Shown: positions 53,601-61,300, counted from the first letter of the stretch. The stretch: DNA of 64,000 nucleotides from Anthropogastromicrobium aceti (GCF_025567095.1 NZ_JAOQJH010000011.1); one strand, 5' to 3'. The notes: generated from the sequence alone by a model not told the origin. Made by a program: numbers and translations.

Positions 53601-54461
53601 AAATGGGTAGAAAAAGAAAAGCTTCTCCCAGTAGCAAAACAGCAAAAAAAGGAAGCTGATTCAAGGATTGAAGAGCTTACTGAGGAAATTTCTAGAATTG
53701 AAGCAGAAATTGAAGCAATCCAAGAAGAACTTAACAAAGAAAGAGAGCCAATTAGCATTGAAGCGTTAAAGATGCAGATAGCGACAGAGAAGGCTGAGCT
53801 AAAAAGCGTTCAAGCCACCTTACAATCTTCAATCATGACACTTGGATGGCTGAAAAAACAAGAGGAACAGGTGGCCGAACAGGAAAAACAGATATTAGAC
53901 ATTCGAAACATCATAAATGAACTTTCAGAAAAAGCTGCGGCTTACGAGGAACTAAAAAAGGCATTTTCACAAGATGGTATACCTCATAATATCATCCGAA
54001 GCATCATTCCGGTATTTGAGGCTACAGCAACAAATATCCTTGGCCAGATGTCACAAGGACGCATGAGTGTAGAAATTGTGACGGAAAAAGTTTTGAAGTC
54101 CAATAGCAAGAAAGAGGTAACAACGCTTGATATTATTATCAATGATGTTAACACTGGAAGACTGCCGTATATGAGCAGAAGCGGAGGAGAGCGGGTAAAA
54201 GCAGCATTATCCGTTATCCTTTCCCTATCGGAAATCAAAAGCAGTAAAGCCGACATACAGTTTGGATTCCTATTCATTGATGAGCCACCATTTCTTGATG
54301 CTCCGGGAGTACAGGCATACTGTGATGCACTCGAAGCGATACAGCGTAGATATAATAACTTAAAAGTCATGGCAATCACACATGATCCGGCTATGAAATC
54401 AAGGTTTCCGCAGAGCATTGACGTTGTAAAAACAGAAGATGGAAGCAAAATAATCTATTAA
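50625..54461 (+). CDS. SbcD-SbcC (Mre11-Rad50) fusion nuclease-ATPase
   Basis: 1278-residue single chain. Residues 1 to about 400 are a Mre11/SbcD phosphoesterase: HTGDLHIG (D9, H11), AGDIFHQ, GTPNHD, VSHYTITG and CFGHIHRPQ supply the metal ligands. From about 410 on it is SbcC/Rad50: Walker A NGNNGAGKSS near 444, long coiled coils, a central C-x7-C (C846, C854) at the hook position, then signature SGGERVKAA near 1185 and Walker B FLFIDEPP near 1215. SbcDC opens hairpins and trims DNA ends. Phages use related pairs (T4 gp46/47) in recombination and replication; fusion in one chain is unusual. Confidence 0.93.
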   Translation: MIRVLHTGDLHIGNFPGPEENGENVRFKDICKCLDAMITGMKEQKPDIAIIAGDIFHQAKVWSDRGLKEQRTAVRFVRELKKTCPVVVMRGTPNHDSEEQFDTLKSTFEGDESVHIVTEPGIKTYCSYDGKKIQIACLPGFDKGYFRSKNPGLSKEEENQVFTKTIADMIIGLKAQCVVAIPSVLVSHYTITGCNMESGQAAFFSQFEPVVYPDTLQAADFDLNCFGHIHRPQKIEGCKNAFYCGAISALNFNDEGQERGYWLHDIEDNGNVKSTFEQLPTRKYKTIRLNDADIEKIINMDIDDFEVPSVKDNVVRVLYDCTDAHNKAFNHARYEAALYGAGAFWVQEITPQNISITVDRKIMDTDGTPESNLSEYLVEKEIGSERCKEIIELARPIISEATEKTTLKHHTGIFIPVEIEVKNYRNYKQEMFSFDSIRFCTINGNNGAGKSSLFMDAMLDALFEETREGELTGWIRNDPDARSGAIKFTFKLGECLYRVTRTRQKSGKATLNISEFVEGEWVDRSKEKIKDTQQEIINIIGMDSLTLKACALIMQDQYGLFLQADKEARMNILGNILGLAIYSDMENMAADKVTDTNRQIRQLQDRAEIMESGMPDKNTLAENTQKNERIKLDCEKKIEEKQKLINLFEVQLNTQLETAERIVKLNSKLLTLENQKSQKEAVKVSKGMASLSASSLIDQEKIILEGVEGYKQLLQQEKEAIKEKTLQESLAVKKEEIEASIKDSESSVSQLTQKQNNTIERIDALKHDIECAGELKEKYQQYQQKKQQLQDQEMLLPSWEAAKAKVELAERALKELEKNYKDLDTKLEMRISELKRKVMILENSGCPNTEKATCKFLQDAIEAKNELPKKEDERRTTAKTYESEREDAIKALDEANSAVSAVAYSKDEVKVLRADISALEVYVEKYNAIEAQRTELTFLMERLSENAEAQEEAKKKVEMHKAELAKTLEQLEKVKNAKENFEKLQQGILLSEKWVEKEKLLPVAKQQKKEADSRIEELTEEISRIEAEIEAIQEELNKEREPISIEALKMQIATEKAELKSVQATLQSSIMTLGWLKKQEEQVAEQEKQILDIRNIINELSEKAAAYEELKKAFSQDGIPHNIIRSIIPVFEATATNILGQMSQGRMSVEIVTEKVLKSNSKKEVTTLDIIINDVNTGRLPYMSRSGGERVKAALSVILSLSEIKSSKADIQFGFLFIDEPPFLDAPGVQAYCDALEAIQRRYNNLKVMAITHDPAMKSRFPQSIDVVKTEDGSKIIY

Positions 54462-54519
54462 AAAGGACTAAAAGGGGAGTTTTCTCCCCCAAAAGTCCCG
54501 AAAAAAGGAGGTATAGACG

Positions 54520-55359
54520 TTGGCACGCCCACGAAAACAAACGGTAGACTATTTTCCACATTTTGTAGGAACCGACAGCAAAACAAAATTCATACTTGAA
54601 AATAATTGGGGTAACGATGGCTATGCATTCTGGTTTAAGATGCTAGAACTCCTTGGACGCAGCGATGGACACTCGTATGACTGTTCAGTTGGAGCAAATT
54701 GGTTGTACCTTATCTCACTTACCAGAGTTAGCAAAGAAACGGCAAGCGAGATATTGGGAACGCTTGCAGAGCTAGGGAAAATAGACAAAGACCTATGGGA
54801 AAAACATAGAATTATCTGGTGCCAGCGACTTGTAGATAATCTGCAACAAGTGTATGCAAAACGCTCTGTACAGATGCCACGCAAACCAGTTATTGAAAGT
54901 GAAGCTAACACAGAAAAAGAAGTTGAAGCAAAGCCTGAAGGTGGTCACGTTGAAGAAAAAAGCAGAGATGGGGAAAAACCAGAGCCAAAGAAAAAAGCAA
55001 AGCGAAAATCGGTCCTTACAGTTGCACAGCAAGAGCTTTTTGACAGGTTTTACGCATCGTATCCCAAAAAGCAAGATAGGGCGTCAGCTGAGAAAGCATG
55101 GGCGCGAATTGAGCCACAACCAGACGAACAAATGACTGAGCAAATCATAGAGGCAATAGAGCAGTCAAAAAAGTATGATAGTAGATTTAGAGCAAAACAA
55201 TTCACTCCACTCCCAGCGAGTTGGCTGAATGCAAAAGGATATTTGAATGAATTTATGCAAGAAGGAGGGGACAGATATGGCAATTATGACAGCGGATTTG
55301 AAACGGGAACAGTCCCAATCAACTTCAAGCCATCAGGAGGATTCAAGGGCAAGTATTGA
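54520..55359 (+). CDS. Phage replication organiser (Lin1244/Lin1753-like domain)
   Basis: 279 residues from TTG 54520 behind AAAGGAGG. The N-terminal 115 residues (DYFPHFVGTDSKTKFILENNWGNDGYAFWFKMLELLG) match the DUF4373 / Lin1244-Lin1753 domain found in phage replisome organisers. A charged linker follows, then a C-terminal part (LFDRFYASYPKKQDRASAEKAWARI) as in phage helicase-loading proteins. It overlaps the DnaC-like gene, its expected partner. Confidence 0.85.
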   Translation: MARPRKQTVDYFPHFVGTDSKTKFILENNWGNDGYAFWFKMLELLGRSDGHSYDCSVGANWLYLISLTRVSKETASEILGTLAELGKIDKDLWEKHRIIWCQRLVDNLQQVYAKRSVQMPRKPVIESEANTEKEVEAKPEGGHVEEKSRDGEKPEPKKKAKRKSVLTVAQQELFDRFYASYPKKQDRASAEKAWARIEPQPDEQMTEQIIEAIEQSKKYDSRFRAKQFTPLPASWLNAKGYLNEFMQEGGDRYGNYDSGFETGTVPINFKPSGGFKGKY

Positions 55360-56215
55360 TCTTGTTACGCCGCAGGAAGCTAAAGAAAGAGGGCTGAAAT
55401 TTAGAATTCAACCGCCGCAGACCCAAATATGCAAGTATTGTGGAAAAGAAGTATATCCCACAGGAGTGGTAATACAAGGAATGGTATTTTTGTGGAAGCC
55501 GACCTTACGATGCAAATGTGAAAAAGCGCTTGCATATTGGAAGGCATATGATCAGAGACAAGCAGCGGAGAAGGCTGCACGAAAGGAAGAGGAGGAACAA
55601 CGAGCAAGGAGAGAACGAATTGATCGCTTGATCGGAATGAGTGGAATCAAGAAAAGATTCCAACAGCGAACATTTCCAAATTTTGTAACGGACACACAGG
55701 GACGCAAAAGGAGCTACCAAACCGCAAAAGAATATGCAGACAATTTTGCACAGCATAAAGCACAGGGAGATGGGCTGTACATAGAAGGAACGAATGGAAC
55801 CGGAAAAACCCACTTGGCAGCAGCAATAGCATTACAGCTGATAAATGAAGGCATACCAGTAATTTGTAAAACGTCAAACGATTTGCTACTTGATATCAAG
55901 AAAGCATATGACAATGCAGGAACAACAGAAAATCAAGTGTTGGATGCCTATCGAGACGTTGATCTGCTTGTAGTAGATGATCTCGGAAAAGAGCAGTGCA
56001 GCGAGTGGAGCATGAGCATACTCTATACGATTTTGAATGATCGCTACGAAGCAATGAAACCAACAATCATAACAACCAATTATAATGTTGACGGGCTTGT
56101 AAAGGCTCTGACACCAAGAGGATCGGACAGTGCAAAAGCAGTTGCAATCATAAGCCGTTTGAAGGAAACAAGTGCTGTTCTCACCATGGCGTGGGAAGAT
56201 TGCAGGAGTAAGTAA
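55277..56215 (+). CDS. DnaC/IstB-like helicase loader ATPase
   Basis: 312-residue AAA+ protein that should load the host DnaB helicase on phage DNA. An N-terminal zinc-ribbon-like CKYCGKE...LRCKCEKAL precedes the ATPase domain with Walker A EGTNGTGKTHLAAA (near residue 172), Walker B LLVVDDLGKEQ (near 230), sensor I TTNYN and the arginine region IISRLKE. ATG 55277 follows AAGGAGGGG. It overlaps the previous gene by 83 bases. Confidence 0.92.
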   Translation: MAIMTADLKREQSQSTSSHQEDSRASIDLVTPQEAKERGLKFRIQPPQTQICKYCGKEVYPTGVVIQGMVFLWKPTLRCKCEKALAYWKAYDQRQAAEKAARKEEEEQRARRERIDRLIGMSGIKKRFQQRTFPNFVTDTQGRKRSYQTAKEYADNFAQHKAQGDGLYIEGTNGTGKTHLAAAIALQLINEGIPVICKTSNDLLLDIKKAYDNAGTTENQVLDAYRDVDLLVVDDLGKEQCSEWSMSILYTILNDRYEAMKPTIITTNYNVDGLVKALTPRGSDSAKAVAIISRLKETSAVLTMAWEDCRSK

Positions 56216-56260
56216 TGGACTATAATAAACTACAAATAGGATAACTGACGTGGAGGAAGA

Positions 56261-56536
56261 ATGAGAAAGAAAAAAATGAACAAATGCCCGGTGTGCGGAG
56301 GGCAACTGATGTTTGAAGAATGTTGTCAATATTCGTTAGTACATTTCATAACTGCACATGGAAAGATGAGTAAAAAAGCAAAGAGAAGGGATTACGGAGG
56401 AATTGAAGGCAGTTTCATTTATTGCAGTAATGAAAAGTGCGATTTTGTCACGGATACTGATTATAAAAGCGAAAAGCATCCAGATATTCAAATATTTGAA
56501 GATGAACAAGGATTTTGGGTGGAGAGGAGAGAATAA
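56261..56536 (+). CDS. Small zinc-ribbon phage protein
   Basis: 91 residues with CPVCGGQL near the N terminus and CSNEKCDF further on, a likely four-Cys zinc ribbon. The rest is basic then acidic. Function unknown. Its stop overlaps the next start (TAATG). The gap upstream has a GTGGAGGAAG ribosome site. Confidence 0.75.
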   Translation: MRKKKMNKCPVCGGQLMFEECCQYSLVHFITAHGKMSKKAKRRDYGGIEGSFIYCSNEKCDFVTDTDYKSEKHPDIQIFEDEQGFWVERRE

Positions 56537-57036
56537 TGAAGGTAAAAATAAGCTTAGAGGAAGCAATTCAAATTTTGCAGAGCGGAAAGCAGCAGAGTTG
56601 TATCATGGCAAAAGAACGATTACAAGAAAAAGATAATGAGAATGCAGTTAATTTGGTTAAGATGGCATTCTCGCTTGAATTGGCAACAGCAGCATTACAG
56701 AGACAGATTCCAACAAAGCCAAAAGAGTACGAAGATAAATACTATGGATGCCCGACTTGTGGAAATGTACTTTTGCATAAATGGAAAAAGTACCCAGATA
56801 TTTTAATGCCAAAGGAAAAAGGGCTACCGTATTGTCTGGGATGCGGACAGGCCATTGACTGGAAAGGTGAAAAGGAAGAAGATGGTGCAGAAGAAGATGG
56901 TGTAGATGATGATGAAAGAATGGAAAGTGATGATCCATTATATCTGTGGACACAGATGACATTGAAAAATGCAAAAATTCAGATTCTGGGCGATGAAAAT
57001 AATGGAGGAAACGATGAAAAAAGAAGTAGAACCTAA
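56536..57036 (+). CDS. Phage zinc-ribbon protein (copy 1 of a duplicated family)
   Basis: 166 residues. The N-terminal KVKISLEEAIQILQSGK, LELATAALQRQIPTKPKEYED, CPTCGN and YCLGCGQAIDW match the frameshifted gene at 60895-61246 in order and spacing. An acidic insert (about residues 115-140, rich in Asp, Glu and Gly) follows the zinc ribbon. Function unknown; such proteins are frequent among early genes of Lachnospiraceae prophages. Confidence 0.75.
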   Translation: MKVKISLEEAIQILQSGKQQSCIMAKERLQEKDNENAVNLVKMAFSLELATAALQRQIPTKPKEYEDKYYGCPTCGNVLLHKWKKYPDILMPKEKGLPYCLGCGQAIDWKGEKEEDGAEEDGVDDDERMESDDPLYLWTQMTLKNAKIQILGDENNGGNDEKRSRT

Positions 57037-57184
57037 ATGCAAACTTTTCAGATGCGGGAAAAGAAGAGGATGCCCGTGTTGCTTTTACTGCGACAGAGCG
57101 TCCCAGTGTGTTGATCCTTGTCTCAATCACCCAGAAAAGTGCAGACAGCTCGTAAATCCAAAGCAAAGCGAGGTAAAAAAATGA
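57014..57184 (+). CDS. Cys-rich small phage protein
   Basis: 56 residues from ATG 57014 behind GGAGGAAACG, overlapping the previous gene. It has eight cysteines (CKLFRCGKRRGCPCCFYCDRA, CVDPCLNHPEKC), probably binding two metal ions. Similar short cysteine-rich proteins occur in clostridial prophages; function unknown. Confidence 0.7.
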   Translation: MKKEVEPKCKLFRCGKRRGCPCCFYCDRASQCVDPCLNHPEKCRQLVNPKQSEVKK

Positions 57185-57840
57185 TGAAGTTGACAAGCGA
57201 TAGTCCTCAAAGTGTGCAGGAGTTAATGCACAATTGTGTATTTGTAAAAGATGGTGATGTATGGTATAGAGATTTCGAACGCGAAATTCCACTTATGGAG
57301 CTTGTACGGAATCTTAACAAAGCATACGGCGATTCTGAGGCATCAACGATGAATGATGAAACATTTAGTGACAAAATGTATGACGATTTGCAATTTAAGC
57401 TAGAGGAAGATATTGATAGTTTTATTGCCACTTTTTATATGGCACTTGTTGGAATGGCAGAAAACCGCGAATGCCTAAAATTGTACGAAACGGTTGGGTT
57501 GCCAGTTACAGATTGTCCGGAAATATTACAAGAATGCATTGATACTTACGGAAAGGAAAAACAAGTAGGCAAACTTATCGAGAAAATGAGTGAACTTGCA
57601 AGAATATTAACTAAACTTAAAAGCATTGAGTCTGGAGATTGCCAAAACACAGATGAAGAAATGCAAGAGCAAGATGAGCTTTTAAAAGTAACAATGTATA
57701 GCATGTTCGGGGTGACAGCAGGCGTTGTGATCCTACTAATGCAGCTACTTATAATCTACAATGGAAGAGAAATTGTAGAAGAAGACATCAAACGCAGGAT
57801 ACGGCGCGAGGAAAAGCGTTTAAACGAGAAAAAAGAGTAA
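57181..57840 (+). CDS. Acidic phage protein with C-terminal membrane helix
   Basis: 219 residues from ATG 57181 behind GCGAGG. Residues 1-170 are acidic and helical; a single hydrophobic helix (about residues 180-203, SMFGVTAGVVILLMQLLIIYN) is followed by a charged tail (RRIRREEKRLNEKKE). This looks like a tail-anchored inner-membrane protein. I recognise no family. It is followed by another tiny membrane ORF, so this stretch may target the host envelope. Confidence 0.65.
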   Translation: MMKLTSDSPQSVQELMHNCVFVKDGDVWYRDFEREIPLMELVRNLNKAYGDSEASTMNDETFSDKMYDDLQFKLEEDIDSFIATFYMALVGMAENRECLKLYETVGLPVTDCPEILQECIDTYGKEKQVGKLIEKMSELARILTKLKSIESGDCQNTDEEMQEQDELLKVTMYSMFGVTAGVVILLMQLLIIYNGREIVEEDIKRRIRREEKRLNEKKE

Positions 57841-57859
57841 AAGGCAGGAGGAAGACTAT

Positions 57860-57916
57860 ATGGCAGCGATAGCAATCTTGATTTTTATGGTTTATGTAGG
57901 AAGCAAAAAAGACTGA
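57860..57916 (+). CDS. 18-residue predicted membrane miniprotein
   Basis: ATG 57860 to TGA 57914-57916, with a strong AGGAGGAAG ribosome site. The product starts AAIAILIFMVYVGSKKD: one short hydrophobic helix and a charged end. Spacing and ribosome site suggest real translation in a gap that otherwise has no gene. Function unknown. Confidence 0.5.
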   Translation: MAAIAILIFMVYVGSKKD

Positions 57917-57953
57917 ATAATGTGCTATTTGGTATTAAACGAGGAGGATAACA

Positions 57954-58271
57954 ATGTATGATGCAAGTTTTGTTCAGATGGCAAGTAATCTGATAAAAGA
58001 AAACAAGAAAAAAGAGGCTGCAAGCGCTATTGACAGTGGACTTGAATATTTTTCAAAGGGGCTGGTAGAAGCTATCACTCCATACGCCGCAGCAGATGCA
58101 GGACTTATTGTAATGGTTTGCAGACATCTTGCACAGGAACTTGAAAGAAAAAACTTGGGCGCAAAAGAACTGGCAGATTGGCTGGAAGAACATACAAAAA
58201 AGCCAGAAATAGAGGAAAAACAATTTGCGCTGATACAGAGAATAAAGGAGGATAAGGATGGCGGAAAATGA
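57954..58271 (+). CDS. Hypothetical phage protein
   Basis: 105 residues behind GAGGAGG. Helical, with a central weakly hydrophobic part (AITPYAAADAGLIVMVCRHLAQEL) and a charged tail. It overlaps the next gene by 14 bases. No family recognised. Confidence 0.65.
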   Translation: MYDASFVQMASNLIKENKKKEAASAIDSGLEYFSKGLVEAITPYAAADAGLIVMVCRHLAQELERKNLGAKELADWLEEHTKKPEIEEKQFALIQRIKEDKDGGK

Positions 58272-58485
58272 TAACATGGGCAAAAATGCGGAAGGGTATT
58301 CCGATCCGACAGTAGGAGAAGCATGGAGACGCATAAAAGAAAAAGAGCGCCAGAAAGAAGCTGCAAGAATGGCAATGATTAGCGTTCTTATTCCGATCAT
58401 CAAGCAGACCGCGGAACTTGCCGGATTCGAGATTATTGGCAGAATTGCTTTGAAGGATAAGATAACCGGAAAGGAGTACAGATAG
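58258..58485 (+). CDS. Hypothetical phage protein
   Basis: 75 residues from ATG 58258, with AAGGAGGATAAGG upstream inside the previous gene. A basic/acidic helix (AWRRIKEKERQKEAARM) precedes a hydrophobic stretch (AMISVLIPIIKQTAELAGFEIIG). No family recognised. Confidence 0.65.
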   Translation: MAENDNMGKNAEGYSDPTVGEAWRRIKEKERQKEAARMAMISVLIPIIKQTAELAGFEIIGRIALKDKITGKEYR

Positions 58486-58487
58486 CG

Positions 58488-58865
58488 ATGAATATTTTGG
58501 ATGTTTGCATAGTGGATATCGTTTCCGAGGAACACTTAAATCGAACGGTTAAAGTTACGATGGATGTTGACTGCTGGGGAGATAAAGGCAGAGTTACAGG
58601 AGGTTTTCTTAAAGCTGACTGGGAGAAGTATAAGCACGATAAGAAATACACAGAAGGGAGACTTCTTTCAGATGCAGGTGTTAGCTATTTTGAAAATCTC
58701 AGTGATGATGAATGGTACGAGAAAAAATTCTCAGTGAAACTTGCAAATTTTTCAGACAAAGAGATTCTGGAGGAAGTAAAACGGCGATCAAAAAATCTCA
58801 AATTCAGAACGAAGTTACTTGGACAGCTTCTTGATGAGGAAAGGCAGAAAGAATGGCTTCAGTAA
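58488..58865 (+). CDS. Hypothetical phage protein
   Basis: 125 residues, starting two bases after the previous stop. A beta-rich N-terminal half (VCIVDIVSEEHLNRTVKVTMDVDCWG) precedes helical, Lys/Glu-rich sequence. No motif recognised. It overlaps the next gene by 13 bases. Confidence 0.65.
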   Translation: MNILDVCIVDIVSEEHLNRTVKVTMDVDCWGDKGRVTGGFLKADWEKYKHDKKYTEGRLLSDAGVSYFENLSDDEWYEKKFSVKLANFSDKEILEEVKRRSKNLKFRTKLLGQLLDEERQKEWLQ

Positions 58866-59239
58866 AAGATTTCAAAGGCAAAGAAGTGGCGTACATATTA
58901 ACTCGGAGGCAGGGACAGCCACAGGAAAACTTCGTTTCAAAGTGCAAAATTATTACTGTCGGAACAAAGCATGTTACAGTAATTGGCGGCGAGAAAATTG
59001 CGTCAATGATAAAATTTTGTAAAAAGCATGAATGTGAAAATTTTTTAAGCGAAAGCAATCCACATATTTACCCGGGAAGAAAACTCTTTCTGACGAGTCA
59101 AGAAGCGATGGAAGAAATCGAAAGGACTAGGCTGAAAGATTGGATCAGTTATAAGCTGACTTCGTGGGAAAAGGATACTTACACGCTTGCACAACTTAGA
59201 AAAATCAAAGCAATTTTGGAGGGAGAATCGAACACATGA
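58853..59239 (+). CDS. Hypothetical phage protein, beta-barrel-like N terminus
   Basis: 128 residues behind GAGGAAAGG. The first half (FKGKEVAYILTRRQGQ, KCKIITVGTKHVTVIGG) looks like a small beta barrel seen in many prophage early proteins; the second half is helical (KLTSWEKDTYTLAQLRKIKAIL). Function unknown. Confidence 0.65.
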   Translation: MASVKDFKGKEVAYILTRRQGQPQENFVSKCKIITVGTKHVTVIGGEKIASMIKFCKKHECENFLSESNPHIYPGRKLFLTSQEAMEEIERTRLKDWISYKLTSWEKDTYTLAQLRKIKAILEGESNT

Positions 59240-59532
59240 GTAAAAAGAAAAACAAAACGCCAGAAGAAAGGGCAATACACGAGGAAGCAGTTCGTCTTAG
59301 AAAAATGACGGATAAGCAGTTAGTAGAACAGTTTCACAGAGCGGCAGAGCCAGAAATGGTCAATTCGCCCTCTCACAAGGCCGAGGAAGCGCCAAAGGAT
59401 GCAATGCCTAACGAGAATACATCAGCAATCCAAAAGCTGCTCACAGCGCTCTCAAAGGGCGAATGCAAGGGGATTAAAGGTGCAACGGTTTACAAAATTT
59501 CACAGTTTGCTGCCGAGAAAGGACTTTTATGA
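59236..59532 (+). CDS. Hypothetical phage protein
   Basis: 98 residues with GGAGGGAG upstream; the start overlaps the previous stop (ATGA) and its own stop overlaps the RecU-like gene start. Highly charged N terminus, Pro/Glu linker, and a C-terminal helix with IKGATVYKISQFAAEKGLL. No family recognised. Confidence 0.65.
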   Translation: MSKKKNKTPEERAIHEEAVRLRKMTDKQLVEQFHRAAEPEMVNSPSHKAEEAPKDAMPNENTSAIQKLLTALSKGECKGIKGATVYKISQFAAEKGLL

Positions 59533-60035
59533 TTGCAGAAAAAAGTTATCAAGCGTCTGTTACTGGGAGAAAAAACAAGGCAGCAGGAGAACATTGGGAA
59601 AACATGATTGAAGCATCATGCCAATACTATCGCTTTGAAGAAATGGCTGAAATTACTAAAACGCCAGAGCCTATGCATCCAATAAAATCACTTGGGCAGG
59701 GAAAATTTGTTGCCTACTATCAGAAAATGGCACAGCCAGACTATAAAGGCACGCTTGCTGGAGGAAAGGCCATTGTGTTCGAAGCAAAACATACGGATGC
59801 AGAGAAAATGATGAGAAGTGTGATAAGTAGCGAACAGGAAAAACAGCTTGATCGACACGAGAAACTGGGAGCAGAATGTTTTGTTATGGTTTCATTCGGA
59901 TTTAGGCGTTTTTTTAAGATACCATGGAACGTATTCCGAGATATGAAAGAACATTATGGCAGAAAGTATGTAACACCGGAAGATATAAGACAATACGAAA
60001 TTAAATATCTGAATGGTGTGCTGTATTTCTTGTAA
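59529..60035 (+). CDS. RecU-like Holliday junction resolvase
   Basis: 168-residue nuclease-fold protein. The core AQPDYKGTLAGGKAIVFEAKHT contains the Asp, Glu and Lys of the RecU/PD-(D/E)xK active site, preceded by a conserved GRKNKAAGEHWENMI helix and GQGKFVAYY. The C terminus has WNVFRDM, typical of RecU. Phage RecU-type resolvases cut recombination intermediates before packaging. It sits in the same early region as the SbcD-SbcC fusion and the possible annealase. Confidence 0.85.
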   Translation: MIAEKSYQASVTGRKNKAAGEHWENMIEASCQYYRFEEMAEITKTPEPMHPIKSLGQGKFVAYYQKMAQPDYKGTLAGGKAIVFEAKHTDAEKMMRSVISSEQEKQLDRHEKLGAECFVMVSFGFRRFFKIPWNVFRDMKEHYGRKYVTPEDIRQYEIKYLNGVLYFL

Positions 60036-60100
60036 AAGCAATGGCTATGGTAATGCGCCCTTAAAATGTTTTAAGGGCGAAAGGAAAAGGAGTGTAAGAG

Positions 60101-60331
60101 ATGAGTAGTTGGATGATTATACCCAATCAGGGATTAAAAGTAAGGTGCATACAAGGTAGCGAAGAACGAGCAGCTTTGTGTAAAAAAAGTCGAACATACA
60201 CCGAAGAATTGAGAAAGGCTCAGAAACGAAGAATGCTAGCTGAAAAATTGGTTGATGCATTTTGCAACTTGGTGTTTGGAATCTTATATTTTGGAATGTT
60301 TGCACTTGTACTATTCATTGCGTCTATCTGA
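60101..60331 (+). CDS. Small membrane phage protein
   Basis: 76 residues behind AAAAGGAGTG. A basic first part (EELRKAQKRRMLAEKL) and a hydrophobic C-terminal helix (AFCNLVFGILYFGMFALVLFIASI). It could be an envelope-active accessory protein. No family recognised. Confidence 0.65.
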   Translation: MSSWMIIPNQGLKVRCIQGSEERAALCKKSRTYTEELRKAQKRRMLAEKLVDAFCNLVFGILYFGMFALVLFIASI

Positions 60332-60371
60332 TTGATTCTATTGAGCTGGACTTAGACGAGGAGAGAACAAA

Positions 60372-60629
60372 ATGACAGAAATAAAAAGATATCGCTGCAA
60401 GAAAGAATGCGCATTTGCACTTTGCGATGAGGAAGGGCGCGAAATAGAAGGAAAATATATGCGCATTAGGGTAGGAAGTATATGGTGCGAAGGCAAGTAT
60501 ATGATTGCAGGAGGACCAGATTGCGTACATCTCGATGGGCAGACCCTCCGCAAATGGTGTGAACCAACAAAAGAAATGCTTGAAGAATGCTTTGAGCCAA
60601 TAGAAAGTCTTTGGATTGGAAGTAGGTGA
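60372..60629 (+). CDS. Hypothetical phage protein
   Basis: 85 residues behind GAGGAGAG. Seven cysteines scattered through a beta-rich fold (YRCKKECAFALCDEEGREIEG, GPDCVHLDGQTLRKWCEP). Its stop overlaps the next start (GTGA). Function unknown. Confidence 0.65.
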   Translation: MTEIKRYRCKKECAFALCDEEGREIEGKYMRIRVGSIWCEGKYMIAGGPDCVHLDGQTLRKWCEPTKEMLEECFEPIESLWIGSR

Positions 60630-60898
60630 TCAAAATTAAAATTGAAAAAGGATTTTTCGGAAATGATATAAAAATAATGGAGCTTTCTGATTTTCGTACA
60701 GACGATCAAGTTGAGTATGATAACACCAGTGGACTCGGCGGCGCTCCAAAATATCTTTCAGAGTACAATTTGGTCGTGGAAAGAGTAAACAGGAAACGGG
60801 TAAGAGTTATCTGCAAGGCATTTCCGGGAGAACACTGGGACATACTGCCTGAGTTCTTAAAAATTAAGAACTCTTATCACAAAAAGGAGAGTAAATGA
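60626..60898 (+). CDS. Hypothetical phage protein
   Basis: 90 residues from GTG 60626, overlapping the preceding stop. Beta-rich middle (KYLSEYNLVVERVNRKRVRVICKAF) and lysine-rich end. A better start may lie downstream at an ATG near 60677. No family recognised. Confidence 0.5.
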   Translation: MIKIKIEKGFFGNDIKIMELSDFRTDDQVEYDNTSGLGGAPKYLSEYNLVVERVNRKRVRVICKAFPGEHWDILPEFLKIKNSYHKKESK

Positions 60899-61246
60899 AG
60901 AAAAAAAGTAGAAAAGATACAGATTAGTTTAGAAAAAGCAATCTGTATACTGACAAATGGGAAAGAACAAACGAAACTTATGTTATCTGAATATCCTAAA
61001 AAAGAAGACCAAATTTTGTTGCTTGAAATGCAAGGGGCGCTAAAGCTTGGAATAGAAGCGCTTCAAAAGCAAATCGCCTTCAAACCAGAGCTGTATGGGG
61101 ACGGATGTGACAAATATGGAAATGATATTATTGATTGTTGGTGCTGCCCAAGATGCCAAATGGGATATGAAATCGAATGTGATGATTGCAAATACTGCCC
61201 GAATTGTGGGCAAAAAATTGACCGAAGTGAGATAGAACAATGTTAA
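60895..61246 (+). pseudogene. Frameshifted copy 2 of the duplicated zinc-ribbon protein
   Basis: ATG 60895 follows AAAAAGGAGAG, but its frame stops after ten codons. After the run of seven A residues (60901-60907) the plus-one frame reads VEKIQISLEKAICILTNGK and continues to CPRCQM...CPNCGQKID at 61246. This matches copy 1 (56536-57036) from its first residues. Six A residues would restore one open frame of about 117 residues. So there is one extra A: a real inactivation, a slippage-expressed gene or a sequencing error. The in-frame ATG 60980 would give only the C-terminal 88 residues. Confidence 0.7.
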
Positions 61247-61258
61247 AAAGCGAGCAAC

Positions 61259-61300
61259 AAAAAACAGGCTGCATATATACTAATACACACCCTGTTTTTT
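61259..61300. terminator. Bidirectional terminator ending the early operon
   Basis: AAAAAACAGG (61259-61268) pairs with CCTGTTTTTT (61291-61300) around a 22-base loop. It separates the rightward operon from the converging reverse-strand gene. Confidence 0.75.

Noticed and set aside
60980..61246. 88-residue gene from ATG 60980 as an intact CDS
   Set aside because: Homology to the paralogue extends upstream of this ATG and there is no ribosome site before it; annotated as frameshifted instead.
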